62,423 nt of DNA from Myxococcota bacterium (lineage in GTDB: Bacteria > Myxococcota_A > Bradymonadia > UBA7976 > UBA1532): the NCBI GenBank assembly GCA_023150895.1, contig JAKLJY010000038.1, positions 1 to 62,423 on the forward strand. The letters are read 5' to 3'. Each line of letters starts with the position of its first letter. Within the stretch, counting starts at the first letter, position 1. A program made the position numbers and the translations under genes. The notes below the pieces were generated by a model. It did not search any database. It saw only the letters and a program-made list of their open reading frames with translations, and was not told where the DNA came from. Below are positions 46,602 through 55,959 of the stretch, one piece after another.

Positions 46602-47384
46602 GTGCCTGTGCCCTTTCGCATCGTGACCGCCGCCGCGACCGATGTCGGCCGCGCGCGCGAAGTCAACGAAGACGCCTATTCGGTCCATCCGGACCACAAC
46701 GTCTGGGTGCTCGCCGACGGCATGGGCGGGCACGTCGGCGGCCGCATCGCCAGCCGCATCGCCGCGGACGCCGTCGCAGACTTCATGGTCCGCTGGCGGA
46801 AAACGCCGGACTTCGTGTGGCCCTTCGAGATCATGGAGAGCCGCAGCCACGACGAGAACGCCATCGCCAACGCGGTGCGCGTCGCCAACGTGCGCGTCTA
46901 CAACCGCTCGCAGGTGGACGAGAGCTGCGCGGGCATGGGCACGACGCTCGTCGCGATGACCTACAGCCCGGATGCCGGCTTCGTCATCGGCCACGTCGGC
47001 GACAGCCGCTGCTACCGGCTGCGCAAGGACGAACTCGTCCAGCTCACCGAGGATCACTCCCTCGTCAACCACCTCAAGAAGTTCTACCACCTGACCGAGC
47101 AGCAGGCCCGGGCCAAGGCCGGCAAGAACGTCATCATCCGGGCGGTCGGTCTCGAGGACGACGTCGATCCCGAACTGACCGTCGACCTGCCCGAGCCCGG
47201 TGACATCTACCTGGCCTGCTCCGACGGGCTCTCCGAGATGGTCGACGACTGGATCATGACCAACATCCTGATCGGCCACCAGGAGCACCTCGACGACGCG
47301 GCCAACGCGCTCATCCGGGCGGCCAATCAGAACGGCGGCAACGACAACATCACCGTCGTCCTCGTGCGGTTCCTGCGGGCCTGA
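46602..47384 (+). CDS. PP2C-family Ser/Thr protein phosphatase
   Basis: 260 residues, with the catalytic core motifs in order: VNEDAYSV, LADGMGGHVGG (Mn-binding Asp), GHVGDSRCYRL, LACSDGLSEMV and NGGNDNITVVLV. It is a metal-dependent phosphatase of the PPM group, expected to oppose Ser/Thr kinases in the cytoplasm; no kinase gene is in this window. It starts with GTG six bases after the lipoprotein stop. Helix insertions between residues 60 and 100 are longer than in the minimal bacterial PstP. A phosphatase at the end of an envelope-protein operon suggests regulated envelope functions. Confidence 0.93.
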   Translation: MPVPFRIVTAAATDVGRAREVNEDAYSVHPDHNVWVLADGMGGHVGGRIASRIAADAVADFMVRWRKTPDFVWPFEIMESRSHDENAIANAVRVANVRVYNRSQVDESCAGMGTTLVAMTYSPDAGFVIGHVGDSRCYRLRKDELVQLTEDHSLVNHLKKFYHLTEQQARAKAGKNVIIRAVGLEDDVDPELTVDLPEPGDIYLACSDGLSEMVDDWIMTNILIGHQEHLDDAANALIRAANQNGGNDNITVVLVRFLRA

Positions 47385-47411
47385 GGGCGAAGCAGGCCCC
47401 GGGACCGTGCG

Positions 47412-48839
47412 TCAGTGCCCGCCGCCGCCCCGCTGTGCGCGGGCGTTCCAGACGCGCAGCGACAGCAGGAGGCCTATGACACCCACGGGCAGCATCGCGT
47501 AGGCCCAGGTGATCCAGCTCGCGGGATCCGCCGCGGCCGCGCTGCCCGACTCGGGCAGGATCTTCTTGAGCACGATCGACTGCGTGGCGCTGCCCAGGTA
47601 GACGAAGCCGTCGATGATGCCGACCACGATGCCGACGTTGGCCTTGCCGCCGAAGTCCATGCTCGCCGTGCCGCTCAGCATGCCGTGGACGCCGATGATG
47701 CACAGGGACATGAAGATGACCATCCAGCCGAGCGCCGGGCTGCCCATCAGGAAGAACAGACCGCCGCTGCCGAGCACCATGCCGCCGTAGAGAATGGCCG
47801 CCACGGGTCCCCGGCGGCTGTTGAAGACGTGGTCGCTGATCGAACCGGCGAAGACGCCGCCGAGAATGCCGGCGCAGCACAGCAGCATGCCCCAGTTCAT
47901 CGCCACGAAGCCGCCCGACTCGCCGACGGCCTTGGCGTAGACCTGGTACCACTTCATGACCGCGTTGCGCAGGTAACCCGAGCAGAACTCGATGGCCGTG
48001 ATGGTCAGGATGGCCTTGTTGGTCAGCATGAGCTTGACCAGGGTGCCGAGGCTCTTGCGTCCGCCCGTGTCGCCGGAGCCGGCGTCCCCCGTGTCGAAGT
48101 CGTCGTGCCCGGCGTGCCCGGGCGTGTCCCGGACCAGCATGAAAACCAGCACCGCCATCAGGAAGAGGAGCAGGGCCGGTACCCAGAACACCCAGTAGTC
48201 CGCCGCGACGGCCGCCGCGATGGGCGCTGCGCCCTTCGGGGCTTCGACGCCCCACATCTCGGCAATCCAGCGCGTCCAGTCGTACGAGAAGTAGAGGCCG
48301 AGGCTGATGAGGATGCCGAAGATGCCGCCGAACGTGCCGCGCTCTCGCAGGTGGAACCAGGCGGCGTTGACCTTGACGATGGAGACCGCGCCGAAGCTCT
48401 GGAAGTACATGTTCACGCCATAGAGCAGGCTGAACGTCCCGACCTTCTCGGGTGACCAGCCGTCCTGCGCCAAGAAACCCATCGCGCCGTTGGCGAGCCC
48501 GGCGCCGATGACCGCGGCGAGCATCGTGACGCGGCCGCCGAAACGGTCCGTCAACGGGCCATTCAGGATGAACGACAGGCCGTAGACGATGGCGCCGATG
48601 CCGTCGATCGAACCGTAGGCGTCGTTGGTCATCCCGACGGCGTTCTTGTAGGCCGTCAGGTTGTAGCGGCCCATGTAGAGGAACGCGTACGCGATGCCGA
48701 CCGGCAGCCAGTTGGCGACCCGGCGCGAGCGAAAGGCGTCGGAGTGACCGAGCTCGACCTTCGGCAGGCGTCGCAGCACGACGATCACGACGGTCAGCAG
48801 CACCAGGATGGGCAGGAGCTTGTTGAGCCAATCCGGCAT
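47412..48839 (-). CDS. MFS transporter, organophosphate:phosphate antiporter-like
   Basis: 475 residues with about 12 predicted membrane helices. GRYNLTAYKNAVG near residue 75 is the GlpT/UhpT-type signature region (RYN motif), and LNGPLTDRFGGRVTML is the MFS loop motif A. A charged central loop (HDDFDTGDAGSGDTGGRKS) separates the two six-helix halves. An extra N-terminal helix (PILVLLTVVIVVLRRL) precedes the usual fold. The substrate may be glycerol-3-phosphate, hexose phosphate or another organic phosphate, but this is not decided by sequence. Start ATG at MPDWLNK. It converges with the phosphatase gene. Confidence 0.88.
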   Translation of the reverse strand: MPDWLNKLLPILVLLTVVIVVLRRLPKVELGHSDAFRSRRVANWLPVGIAYAFLYMGRYNLTAYKNAVGMTNDAYGSIDGIGAIVYGLSFILNGPLTDRFGGRVTMLAAVIGAGLANGAMGFLAQDGWSPEKVGTFSLLYGVNMYFQSFGAVSIVKVNAAWFHLRERGTFGGIFGILISLGLYFSYDWTRWIAEMWGVEAPKGAAPIAAAVAADYWVFWVPALLLFLMAVLVFMLVRDTPGHAGHDDFDTGDAGSGDTGGRKSLGTLVKLMLTNKAILTITAIEFCSGYLRNAVMKWYQVYAKAVGESGGFVAMNWGMLLCCAGILGGVFAGSISDHVFNSRRGPVAAILYGGMVLGSGGLFFLMGSPALGWMVIFMSLCIIGVHGMLSGTASMDFGGKANVGIVVGIIDGFVYLGSATQSIVLKKILPESGSAAAADPASWITWAYAMLPVGVIGLLLSLRVWNARAQRGGGGH

Positions 48840-48951
48840 GGACACCTCGGGAGTGGGCGTGGGGGCAGCGCCGCGGACGCGGGTTCGCGTGGGTACCACA
48901 GGCGTCGGCGGGCCTCAAGCGACGTTCCGGTGACAACGCCCGCGCCGCCGC

Positions 48952-49030
48952 GATGCTATGAATGAAAGCATCCGGGCCAGCGTCCGAAGAATTGAGCCCG
49001 AATCAGGCCGGCATGGTCGATGCATCGACC
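48952..49030. promoter_or_regulatory. Hairpin and perfect 16-bp palindrome upstream of a small membrane protein gene
   Basis: GATGCT (48952-48957) pairs with AGCATC (48967-48972) around a nine-base AT-rich loop. Some 40 bp further, GGTCGATGCATCGACC (49015-49030) is a perfect palindrome, a plausible dimeric regulator site. The 252-bp gap between the transporter and the small gene holds no other supported gene. Confidence 0.4.
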
Positions 49031-49091
49031 GGCTGGCATGAAGATGCCCCTCCATTCGCAGCATTCGCCCCTGTCGGCCTGGAGTCTTGCC

Positions 49092-49241
49092 ATGAAGAGC
49101 CTCTACACGCGGTACCGGACCGAAGCCCAGACCATCGACCGCGTCGCCGGGCCGGCCGGGACCCTCCTCGGACTGGCGACCGGCGCCCTCGTGCTCGCCT
49201 TCGTGCTCGCGCACCTCACGGCGTCGCAGGCGGGCCCTTGA
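49092..49241 (+). CDS. Possible small single-helix membrane protein, 49 aa
   Basis: The frame from ATG 49092 reads MKSLYTRYRTEAQTID and then a single hydrophobic helix (TLLGLATGALVLAFVLAHL). GGAG lies seven bases upstream with ideal spacing, which supports this start over the ATGs upstream in the same frame. Size and topology fit a small inner-membrane peptide. Its last 26 bases overlap the convergent unknown gene. No family is recognised; in such GC-rich DNA a short open frame can be chance, so confidence is moderate. Confidence 0.45.
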   Translation: MKSLYTRYRTEAQTIDRVAGPAGTLLGLATGALVLAFVLAHLTASQAGP

Positions 49242-49710
49242 AAGCGAAGAGCAGCGCCCGGACCCCCCGGCCGTAGGCGCCCCCTTCGAGCAGAACGTGG
49301 GCGTCGACCCGCGCGCGCAGCCGCTCGGGCAGCTCCGTCCCCGCCCGGGCCGCGCCGTCCGGATCCCCGAGGGCGAGGCGAGCGGCCGCGCAGATCCAGG
49401 GATACTGAACGTCCCAGGGGGGCGCGGGGGCGGTCCGGACGCAGGGGGCCGTCTCCAGCCAGAGCACGGCGGCGCGGGCCTCTCCCATGCGGAGGCGACA
49501 GATGGCCGCCGCCAGCATCGGGCCGTAGGCCTCGGGGACGAGCCGCGAACAGCGCTCGAACGACTCGGCGGCGGAGCGCCAGCGGGCGCGCTCGGCCTCG
49601 AAGAGACCGTCGGCGAGATGGCGAAGCGCGGCGGACGTGTACATGCGCGTAGCCTGCGCCGGCAGGGCGCGGCGTGCAACGAAGGCGTGCACCCGGGCCC
49701 CGGCCGGCAT
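49216..49710 (-). CDS. TPR-like small protein, 164 aa
   Basis: The sequence shows Ala-rich helical pairs of the TPR kind (RHLADGLFEAERARWRSAAESFERC, then AYGPMLAAAICRLRMGEARAAVLWLE, ICAAARLALGDPDGAARAG). No signal peptide or membrane helix is visible. The ATG at 49710 abuts the stop of the upstream unknown gene; an alternative ATG at 49644 (MYTSAALRH) begins right at the first helix pair, so the true start may be there. The residues before it are Arg/Ala-rich. It looks coupled to the upstream gene. Resemblance to type III/TPR chaperones is only by pattern. Confidence 0.65.
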   Translation of the reverse strand: MPAGARVHAFVARRALPAQATRMYTSAALRHLADGLFEAERARWRSAAESFERCSRLVPEAYGPMLAAAICRLRMGEARAAVLWLETAPCVRTAPAPPWDVQYPWICAAARLALGDPDGAARAGTELPERLRARVDAHVLLEGGAYGRGVRALLFAFKGPPATP

Positions 49711-50043
49711 TCAGCACTCGGCGTGCAGACGCGCCCGGTAGTGGGCGTGCTCCCGCAGGAAGTCGTCCTCGAGTTCGGCGAGTCGGGCGCGCCGCGCGGG
49801 GGGCGGCAGGGTGTCGTCGCCGGCCACCCCGAGCGCCTGGGAGAGAAGCCACGCCGCCTCCGTCAACCCGGCGCGCGCAAACCCGGACAGGGCGTCCTCG
49901 GGCGGACCCGCGAGGGCGAGGGCCACCCACGTGGGCAGGCCTTCGACCTCGATGCACGCCAGGGCGCGCCGCGCGGCCTCGGCCGGCGGGGGTCGAGCGT
50001 GGCCGTCGTTCGTCGCCGGCGGCGTCTGGCCGGGGGGGGTCAT
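49711..50043 (-). CDS. Small protein of unknown function, 110 aa
   Basis: The first 25 residues are Pro/Thr-rich and disordered. A helical domain follows (ALACIEVEGLPTWVALALAG, LTEAAWLLSQALGVAGDD, RRARLAELEDDFLREHAHYRARL). No cofactor or catalytic motif is visible. The ATG at 50043 has GGAGG eleven bases upstream; a second ATG 18 bases earlier has none. It directly precedes the TPR-like gene. The 134-bp region upstream holds a 7-bp hairpin (GCGTCGA/TCGACGC) and an AT-rich stretch where a promoter may lie. Confidence 0.6.
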   Translation of the reverse strand: MTPPGQTPPATNDGHARPPPAEAARRALACIEVEGLPTWVALALAGPPEDALSGFARAGLTEAAWLLSQALGVAGDDTLPPPARRARLAELEDDFLREHAHYRARLHAEC

Positions 50044-50177
50044 GCGCGTGTCGTCCTCCATCCGGTTGTACGGACGAAGGGGCGTGGTTCTTTTCGCTTT
50101 TTCTCTCGTCGCGTCGAATCTGGTCTCGTCTCGACGCGGGCCGGTCTCCCTCGGCGGCGGCACCGACCGCGCCGGGG

Positions 50178-50732
50178 CTACTCGCAGGTCGCGCGGACCG
50201 GCCCGGGCAGACCCCAGGCGGCCGCGCACGCGGGCGAACACACGCGCAGATCGTCTGCCGTGCACGCCGTCCCGAGCGGCGCATGCGGGCGTCCGCGGAG
50301 CGTGCCGGCGGGCACATCCGCACTCGAGCAGTCACAGCCCTGCGGGTGGTCCGTGCGTCGCCCGGCCGTGCCCAGGTAGCGGGTCGTGAAGTTCACCATG
50401 AAGGCGTCCGCGTCGAACGTGCGGAACGGCTGTGCGTTGTAGATGCCATGTTGCCCGGCCGGTCGCAGGACCGGCACCCGCAGCGCATCCACGGCGTCGT
50501 CGTCGGGCGCGCGACGCCGGTCATGGCGCAGCGCCTCGCCGACCGGGGGGTGGGGCACGCCGAAAAAGACCTCCTGCCCGATCAGCGCTTCGGGACAACC
50601 GCTCTCACCGTTGACCCCGCTCCAGTCCGACGGTCCGCAGCTCCAGGTGGCCGTCCCGTCGCTGACGTCGTCGATGTCGAAGATCACGTTCGGGTTCTCG
50701 GGGTTGTCCGCAAAGCGCTGGAGGCGCCCGAC
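50178..50732 (-). pseudogene. C-terminal end of the hydrolase lipoprotein, after frameshift
   Basis: 185 codons continue the hydrolase gene in another phase: reading GTC-GGG-CGC from 50732 gives VGRLQRFADNPENPNVIFDI, a smooth extension of HFVYEG in the first part. It contains five Cys in the last 60 residues and ends PVRATCE. No start codon with a ribosome site precedes it. One missing C (plus strand) in the run 50732-50735 would restore a single protein of about 1212 residues. It may be a sequencing or assembly indel. Confidence 0.7.
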
Positions 50733-53700
50733 CCCTCGTAGACGAAGTGGTCGAGAAGGGCCTGATCCGGGCTCACCCCGAGCCGCGACGCCGGGACGAA
50801 GAGTTCACGCCAGCCGTGCTCGGGTGGCAACGTCGGGTCCCGCAGCCACGAGCCCAGGACCCCGGCCGCGCGGGCCGCCGAGATCCCCGTGTTGACGGGG
50901 ACCTGGGGATCCCCGGCCGTCGGCATGTGCAGGACCCGCGTCCGGCCCGGGCGCCAGTGCGGGTCGTAGGCGTGTTTCATCGGTTCGAGGATCGTCCGGG
51001 TGGCCCAGACCGCCGGATCGGCAGGACCGATGCCGTGCTGCGCCAGCCCCAGGAAGCGCCGCAGCTCCGGGCTGTTTCGCCGGAACCCGAGCCCGTCCTG
51101 GAGGGCCACCAGGGGCTGCCCCGGGCGATACCGGCTGCCCTGAAAGACGACCTCGCGCTCGAAGGTGTCGATGACGACCTTGACCCGCGCGGAGTCGCCG
51201 TCGAAGACCGTGAGCTCCAGCCCGTCCGCGAAATCCGTGGGATCGGGCAGGTCGAAGGGCGTCCGCACGTCGTCGGAGAGTCCCAGGCGCGCGCGGCGGT
51301 CGATGGCGTTCAGGGCGTCGCTCGCCACCCCGAGCCGGAAGTGCCCGCGGCGGGTCACGAAGGCGGTGGCCGTCTCGCCGTTTCGCCGGTTGCGCAGGCG
51401 GATGTGATCGCCGACGGCCACGCCGGGCACCCGGGCGAACTCGTGCAGGCCCGCCCGGGCGTTGTCCTGGGCGTAGAGGGCCAGCCGAAGGGTACCGGCC
51501 GGCAGCGCCTCGCCCGGCGGGCGGTCGTCCAGGAAACAGTCGAGTTCCGACGCCCCCTCGGTCAGGGGTCGCTGGTGCGCGTCGATGGGCAGGCACCCGC
51601 CCACGAGCTGACCGAGCGCGGGCACGACGACCGCGTCGGGCACGCCCGCTTGCGACGAGCGCGCGGCCACGTCGACCAGGCCGCCACCGCCCGCGTTCGG
51701 CGATACGGCATCGAGGCCGGGCTCGGCCCCCGCGAGGACGCCCGAGATGATGCCGCCGAGGCTGATGCCCCACGCGGAGATCACACCGGCCGGACCACCG
51801 AGGTCTACGCGCCCATCGCCGTCGAGGTCGCCGAAGACACCGTCCGCGTCCCGTCGCTCACCGTCCATCGAGCGCAAGAGGCGGACGAACTGCATGTGTT
51901 CGAGGACCGTCTGCCGAACCATGTCCCGGGTGTGGAACAGATCCGCGGTCCACATGTCGGCGCCCGCGTCCCGCTGGCCGTCGTTGTTCAGATCCCGGTC
52001 GCGACCGCGCAACAGAAGCTGCGGCAGATCGGGCGCGCCATAGGTACGAAAGAGCACGGCGGCGAGCTGGAACAGCGTCGCGTCGGCCCCCGCGAAGTCC
52101 GTCTCGCCCCGAATGGCCTCGGCGACGACCTCCAGGCCGTGGCCGTAACTGTCGAGCGCACACAGGGCATAGCCCATCGCCGTCGTCCGGCCGAGGTGAC
52201 TGGTGATGGGTTCGATGCGCGCGCCGCCGTACCCGTGACCGTAGAGAATCACCGGAAACGGTTTGCAGAACGGGGCGCCCTCGGGATTGCCGGGCGTGCA
52301 GTCCGTCTTGCGCTCCTCGGGCAGGGCACACCAGAACGTCACGTCCGTCCGGCCGTGTTCGATCCGCCCGGCCCGGGCATCGAGCCGCCAGGCCTCGTCG
52401 TGCGTGGAGGGGTAGCGGTCGGTCGCGACCCCCTCGCTGTCCGCCAGCAGATCGGGGGCAGGAAACGTCCCGCCGAAGACGGCGCCGAGGGTCGCGAGGT
52501 CCGCCTCGATGGCGCAGAGGTTGGGCGGAAACTCCCGCCGGACCTGCCAGAGCCGGGTGAGGGCGGGTCCGACGCAGCCACCGGGCAGCAGGCGGTCGTC
52601 GGCCGCCTCCGGGGTGGGCAGGTACTGTGCGTCGGCCGGGTCGCCGAGCAGTTCGCCCCGCTTCCAGACGGTCCAGGACTCGGGTGCGAACGCAGCGGCG
52701 AGATGGGCGAACGGGCCCGCCCCGTACAACCCCTGCCGCAGCGTGTCGAGCTCGGCCATCGGCGTGCCGGTGGTGAACGTCCAGGCGAACGCGACGTCGT
52801 CGGCGCCGAGCCCGTACCGTTCGAGCAGCGGCGGGACCGCGCGCAGGGCCATCGTCTGGTCGCGGTGATGAACGACCTCGAAGGGAGACTCCACGGCCCG
52901 TCCGTCCGCGCCGACGAGCCGGTTCGTGAGGACGACGGCGTAGGTGCACCCAGACTCGAGCGGCCAGATCGGGCGGAGAATCAGCGTGTTCGTGTCCCGC
53001 TCGTAGTGTGTCATCAGGTGATCGGCGATGCACCGATCGCGCTCGACGGTGCCGATCCCGAGCCCGTCGCAGGCCGTCGGCTCGTCGAGATTCGGGCGGT
53101 CGAGCCGACCGTCGAAGTCGGTATCCTCCAGGGGATCGAGGCGACCGTTGCCGTCGGTGTCCTCGTCGAACTCCTCGAAAAGGAGGTTGTTGGCGGCCGC
53201 CCGCGGGTCGAGCGGGAAGAGGATGTTGCCGCCGTCGTCGAGCCAGCCTTCGGGCGCGGCCGGATCGGGCGAACGCCGCCCGCGATGAAACAGGACAGCC
53301 GGGAAGCGACCGCGGCCCATGTCGAGCGCGACCTCCTCGCCGAATCGGCCGCAGCGCCGGTCCACGTTCAGGAGGTAGACCGGATCGTCCCGAAAGTCGT
53401 CGTCCGCATAGGCCGCAGCGAGGCGAACGACATCGAGGGGTGCGTCGAACCGGACCGTGATCGGCGCATAGGTGCCGAACCCGTCGTAGGTGTTGAAGCG
53501 CTCGCGGGTCCGACGCTCGTGATCGGTCGTCGCCTCGAGGCTGACGTTGAGTCGGCGGCCGGTCGGTGACGCCGGGTCGAGGCGCGTCGCCACGTCGTTG
53601 GGCAGCGGCACCTCGGGCAGCGGCTTCGCGAGGGGGTCCCATACGACGCGCGGGCCGCCGGTGACCCGGGTCTCGCCGAGACCGAGATTTCGGGACCCGA

Positions 53701-53815
53701 CGAGGACCTCGCAGCCCGTCAGGGTGGCGACGACCCGCGCGGCGACGACGAGCGCAGCGGCGACGTGGGCGCGCGGGGCGCGCGGGGCGCGAAGACGGAT
53801 GAGCAGGCGCCACAT
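50684..53815 (-). pseudogene. Alpha/beta-hydrolase-like lipoprotein, N-terminal part (frameshifted near 50732-50735)
   Basis: In-frame content runs to about residue 1027; the last 16 codons before the stop at 50684 are out of frame. The signal ends LTGC. Residues 100-330 are Asp-rich with calcium-like DEDTDGNGRLDPLEDTDFDG. A hydrolase region follows: LYGHGYGG (oxyanion region) and GISLGG with a nucleophile Ser (GxSxG). The family is a large lipase-like protein common in Myxococcota, with WTFTTGTP typical of Ig-like segments before the hydrolase. Start ATG at MWRLLIR shares one base with the previous stop (TGATG). The partner barrel gene is upstream. Confidence 0.78.
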
Positions 53816-55308
53816 CAGAACGTCACCTCCGCCAACCCGCGCCCCAGCACGGCGGGATCTCGCCCGAGCCCGTCGAAAGCCGCCCCGGGCAGCAGCACGC
53901 CCGCCTCGAAACCGACGCGTGCGACGGCCGGGCCGAAGAGGCCGAGTTCGAACCGCACCGCCCCGTCGAGCTCGTGCCCCAGGAACCGGCGCCCGGGCGT
54001 GTCCCCCCCCGGAGTGGTGTCGTGGCCGCCGGCGAGCGCGGACTGATACACGTCGACGAAGTCCGCGGCCGTCCACGCCAACAGATAGCCGAGGCGCAGA
54101 TCCAGCCACGGCCGCGGTTTCCAGATCGCCCGCGGGAAGGCATAGAGCGCGTTGGCCACCGCCCCCTGGTTGACCGTGTGGCGCAACCCGGACGGGGGCA
54201 CGGCCAAGAGCGCCGGGTCCACCGCCCGGTCGGCCGAGCGTGCGGAGACGAGGGGCAGGTAGTGCTCGAAGAGCACGAGGCCGACGTTGTAGTCGGTGTT
54301 GAATGCGAAGGTATGGTGCGTCGCATCACGCGGATCGTTGTCCCCCCCGGCAAATCCGAGCTCGAGCTTGCTCGTGAGCCCGAGCGCGGCGGCGTCGTGC
54401 CGACCGCGCAGCACGGCGCCGAAGCTGCGCACGCCCACCGGGCCGTCGCGCGTCTCCTCGAGATACGGTCGGGTGGAACGCCCCGAGATCACCGCGCCCT
54501 CGGCCTCGACCTGAAAGCCCGCCCCGAGCGGGAGGCGCGTGTAGACGTCGCCGGTCATGACGGAGACCCAGGTGCGCGCCCCATCCGGTCGGAGAGGATC
54601 GAGGCGGTCCGTCTGATGCCGCAGGGCCACCAGCAGGCCCAGGATGCGCCCCCCGCCCGGCTCGTGGCGGACGCCGAGCACCCCGCCCCAGGCCTCGTCA
54701 TCGTCTGCCCAGCGCGCGGTGTCGTCCGAATAGACGCGATCGGCGCCCAGGAAGAAGCGAACCCCGGGGGAGGGCTCGGTCCCGAAGCCGACCCGGACGA
54801 CCAGGTTGCCCTGCCACGTGTCCCCGAAGTCACCGGGCGTGACCCCGTCGTGGGCGAGCATACCCGTCCCCCAGAGGAAGGACTGCAGGCCGGCCGTGAC
54901 GCGACCCACGGGGGTATCCAGCCGCAGATACCCTTGCCGCGGGCGGAGCGTCGCGGTGCCGAAGCGGCGATCCCGCCGGCGGAGGAAGGCGTCGTCGTCT
55001 GCGCGCGTGCCGACCTCGGTCGTGTCGCCGGCCGCAAGCCCGGAGAAGGCCTCGAGCTCGCCGACCAGCCGGAGGCCGTCGACGGGCTCGGCGGCGCCGC
55101 CGAGGCGCAGGCGCGTCTGCAGGAAGCGTCGCTGATCGTTCCGTGTCCCCAGATCGTCGATCGGGAGCGGGGGGAGCTGCTCGAGCCGCAGGCGCAGCTC
55201 TCCGAAGGCGTCCCAGCGCTCTCCCCACGGCGTGCGGGGCGGGGGATCACCGACGGCGGGCGGCGAAGCGAGCGCGAGCCACAAGAATGCGAAGCTCGTG
55301 GTCGACAA
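53815..55308 (-). CDS. Outer-membrane beta-barrel (porin/alginate-export-like) protein, 497 aa
   Basis: The signal peptide spans about residues 1-20 (LALASPPAVG). The rest shows strands with alternating aromatic/polar residues throughout (ERWDAFGELRLRLEQL, FLQTRLRLGGAAEPVDGLRLVGELEAFSGL, GRVTAGLQSFLWGTGML) and ends with VLGRGLAEVTF, a barrel C-terminus with a terminal Phe. The pattern resembles alginate-export/carbohydrate porin families but no substrate can be named. Its stop shares a base with the ATG of the hydrolase lipoprotein, so the pair is coupled. Upstream lies a nested hairpin. Confidence 0.75.
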   Translation of the reverse strand: MSTTSFAFLWLALASPPAVGDPPPRTPWGERWDAFGELRLRLEQLPPLPIDDLGTRNDQRRFLQTRLRLGGAAEPVDGLRLVGELEAFSGLAAGDTTEVGTRADDDAFLRRRDRRFGTATLRPRQGYLRLDTPVGRVTAGLQSFLWGTGMLAHDGVTPGDFGDTWQGNLVVRVGFGTEPSPGVRFFLGADRVYSDDTARWADDDEAWGGVLGVRHEPGGGRILGLLVALRHQTDRLDPLRPDGARTWVSVMTGDVYTRLPLGAGFQVEAEGAVISGRSTRPYLEETRDGPVGVRSFGAVLRGRHDAAALGLTSKLELGFAGGDNDPRDATHHTFAFNTDYNVGLVLFEHYLPLVSARSADRAVDPALLAVPPSGLRHTVNQGAVANALYAFPRAIWKPRPWLDLRLGYLLAWTAADFVDVYQSALAGGHDTTPGGDTPGRRFLGHELDGAVRFELGLFGPAVARVGFEAGVLLPGAAFDGLGRDPAVLGRGLAEVTF

Positions 55309-55323
55309 GGCAGTGGCTCTCCG

Positions 55324-55375
55324 GGGGTGTTGCGAGCCGCCACTGATAGTTCAATCAGGAGACGCTCGCAACCCC
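55324..55375. other. Nested hairpin upstream of the barrel gene
   Basis: TTGCGAGC (55330-55337) pairs with GCTCGCAA (55364-55371), extended by GGGG/CCCC with a small bulge. Inside, CTGAT (55343-55347) pairs with ATCAG (55354-55358) around the same centre. It lies about 16 bp from the barrel start codon. It could be a terminator for the preceding gene without a T-run, or a leader structure. Confidence 0.4.
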
Positions 55376-55452
55376 TGTCCGCCGCCGGGATTCAGCGCGT
55401 GAGCAACATCCGGGCGCCCTCATGTCCGCAGCGGCGATGGCCGCCGGCCCGG

Positions 55453-55944
55453 TCAGTCGAACTCGAGGTGCTTGAATCGCTTGCTGACCGGCGGCTTCTC
55501 GCCGGACTTCGGCGCATCCCCCCCGGCCGGCTCGGACGTGGCATCGGCGGTCGCGGGCCCGACGGGCGCGGGCGCCGGCGGGGGCACGTTGCGCGGCGGG
55601 TGCAGGGGCTGTCCGACGGGCGTCGCGGCGCTCGGGGCGGGGCGGGCGGCGCTCCGGATTTCGCGCGGGCCGTCGAGATCGACGATGACCCGGCGGCCGT
55701 CGACGGAGAAGAGCGCGAGCTCGGGCAAGGTGCAGGTACGCTTGAGGTGGGTGATCAGCGCGACGAAGTCCATCGCCGCCAGATCGGGCCCGGTCGCCTG
55801 CGCCGGCGTGCCCGTCGGCAGGCCCCGCTCGATGACGTACTCGCGGATCAGGTCGCGCAACAGGACGACGAGCTCTTCGCGCCCCCAAGTGCGCGTCGCG
55901 GCGTCCAGCTCCTTGTGGAGCGCTTCCCAGTCGTGGCTCGGCAT
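55453..55944 (-). CDS. Unknown protein, 163 aa, with Pro-rich tail
   Basis: The N-terminal half is a compact helical/beta domain (DWEALHKELDAATRTWGREELVVLLRDLIREYVIERG, then THLKRTCTLPELALFSVDGRRVIVDLDG). The C-terminal half is Pro/Ala-rich, ending in a charged KRFKHLEFD tail. No signal or membrane helix is present, so it is cytoplasmic. No family is recognised. Start at the ATG for MPSHDWEA; the frame remains open upstream but there consists of a hexanucleotide repeat coding Asn-Pro. It follows the pentapeptide-repeat gene by 61 bp and may be cotranscribed with it. Confidence 0.65.
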   Translation of the reverse strand: MPSHDWEALHKELDAATRTWGREELVVLLRDLIREYVIERGLPTGTPAQATGPDLAAMDFVALITHLKRTCTLPELALFSVDGRRVIVDLDGPREIRSAARPAPSAATPVGQPLHPPRNVPPPAPAPVGPATADATSEPAGGDAPKSGEKPPVSKRFKHLEFD

Positions 55945-55959
55945 GGCGTTCGGCTCTCT

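Noticed and set aside
50747-53569. 940-codon + strand frame opposite the hydrolase lipoprotein
   Set aside because: Antisense shadow; Arg/Val-rich with no domain, while the minus strand has a lipobox, Asp-rich repeats and GxSxG.
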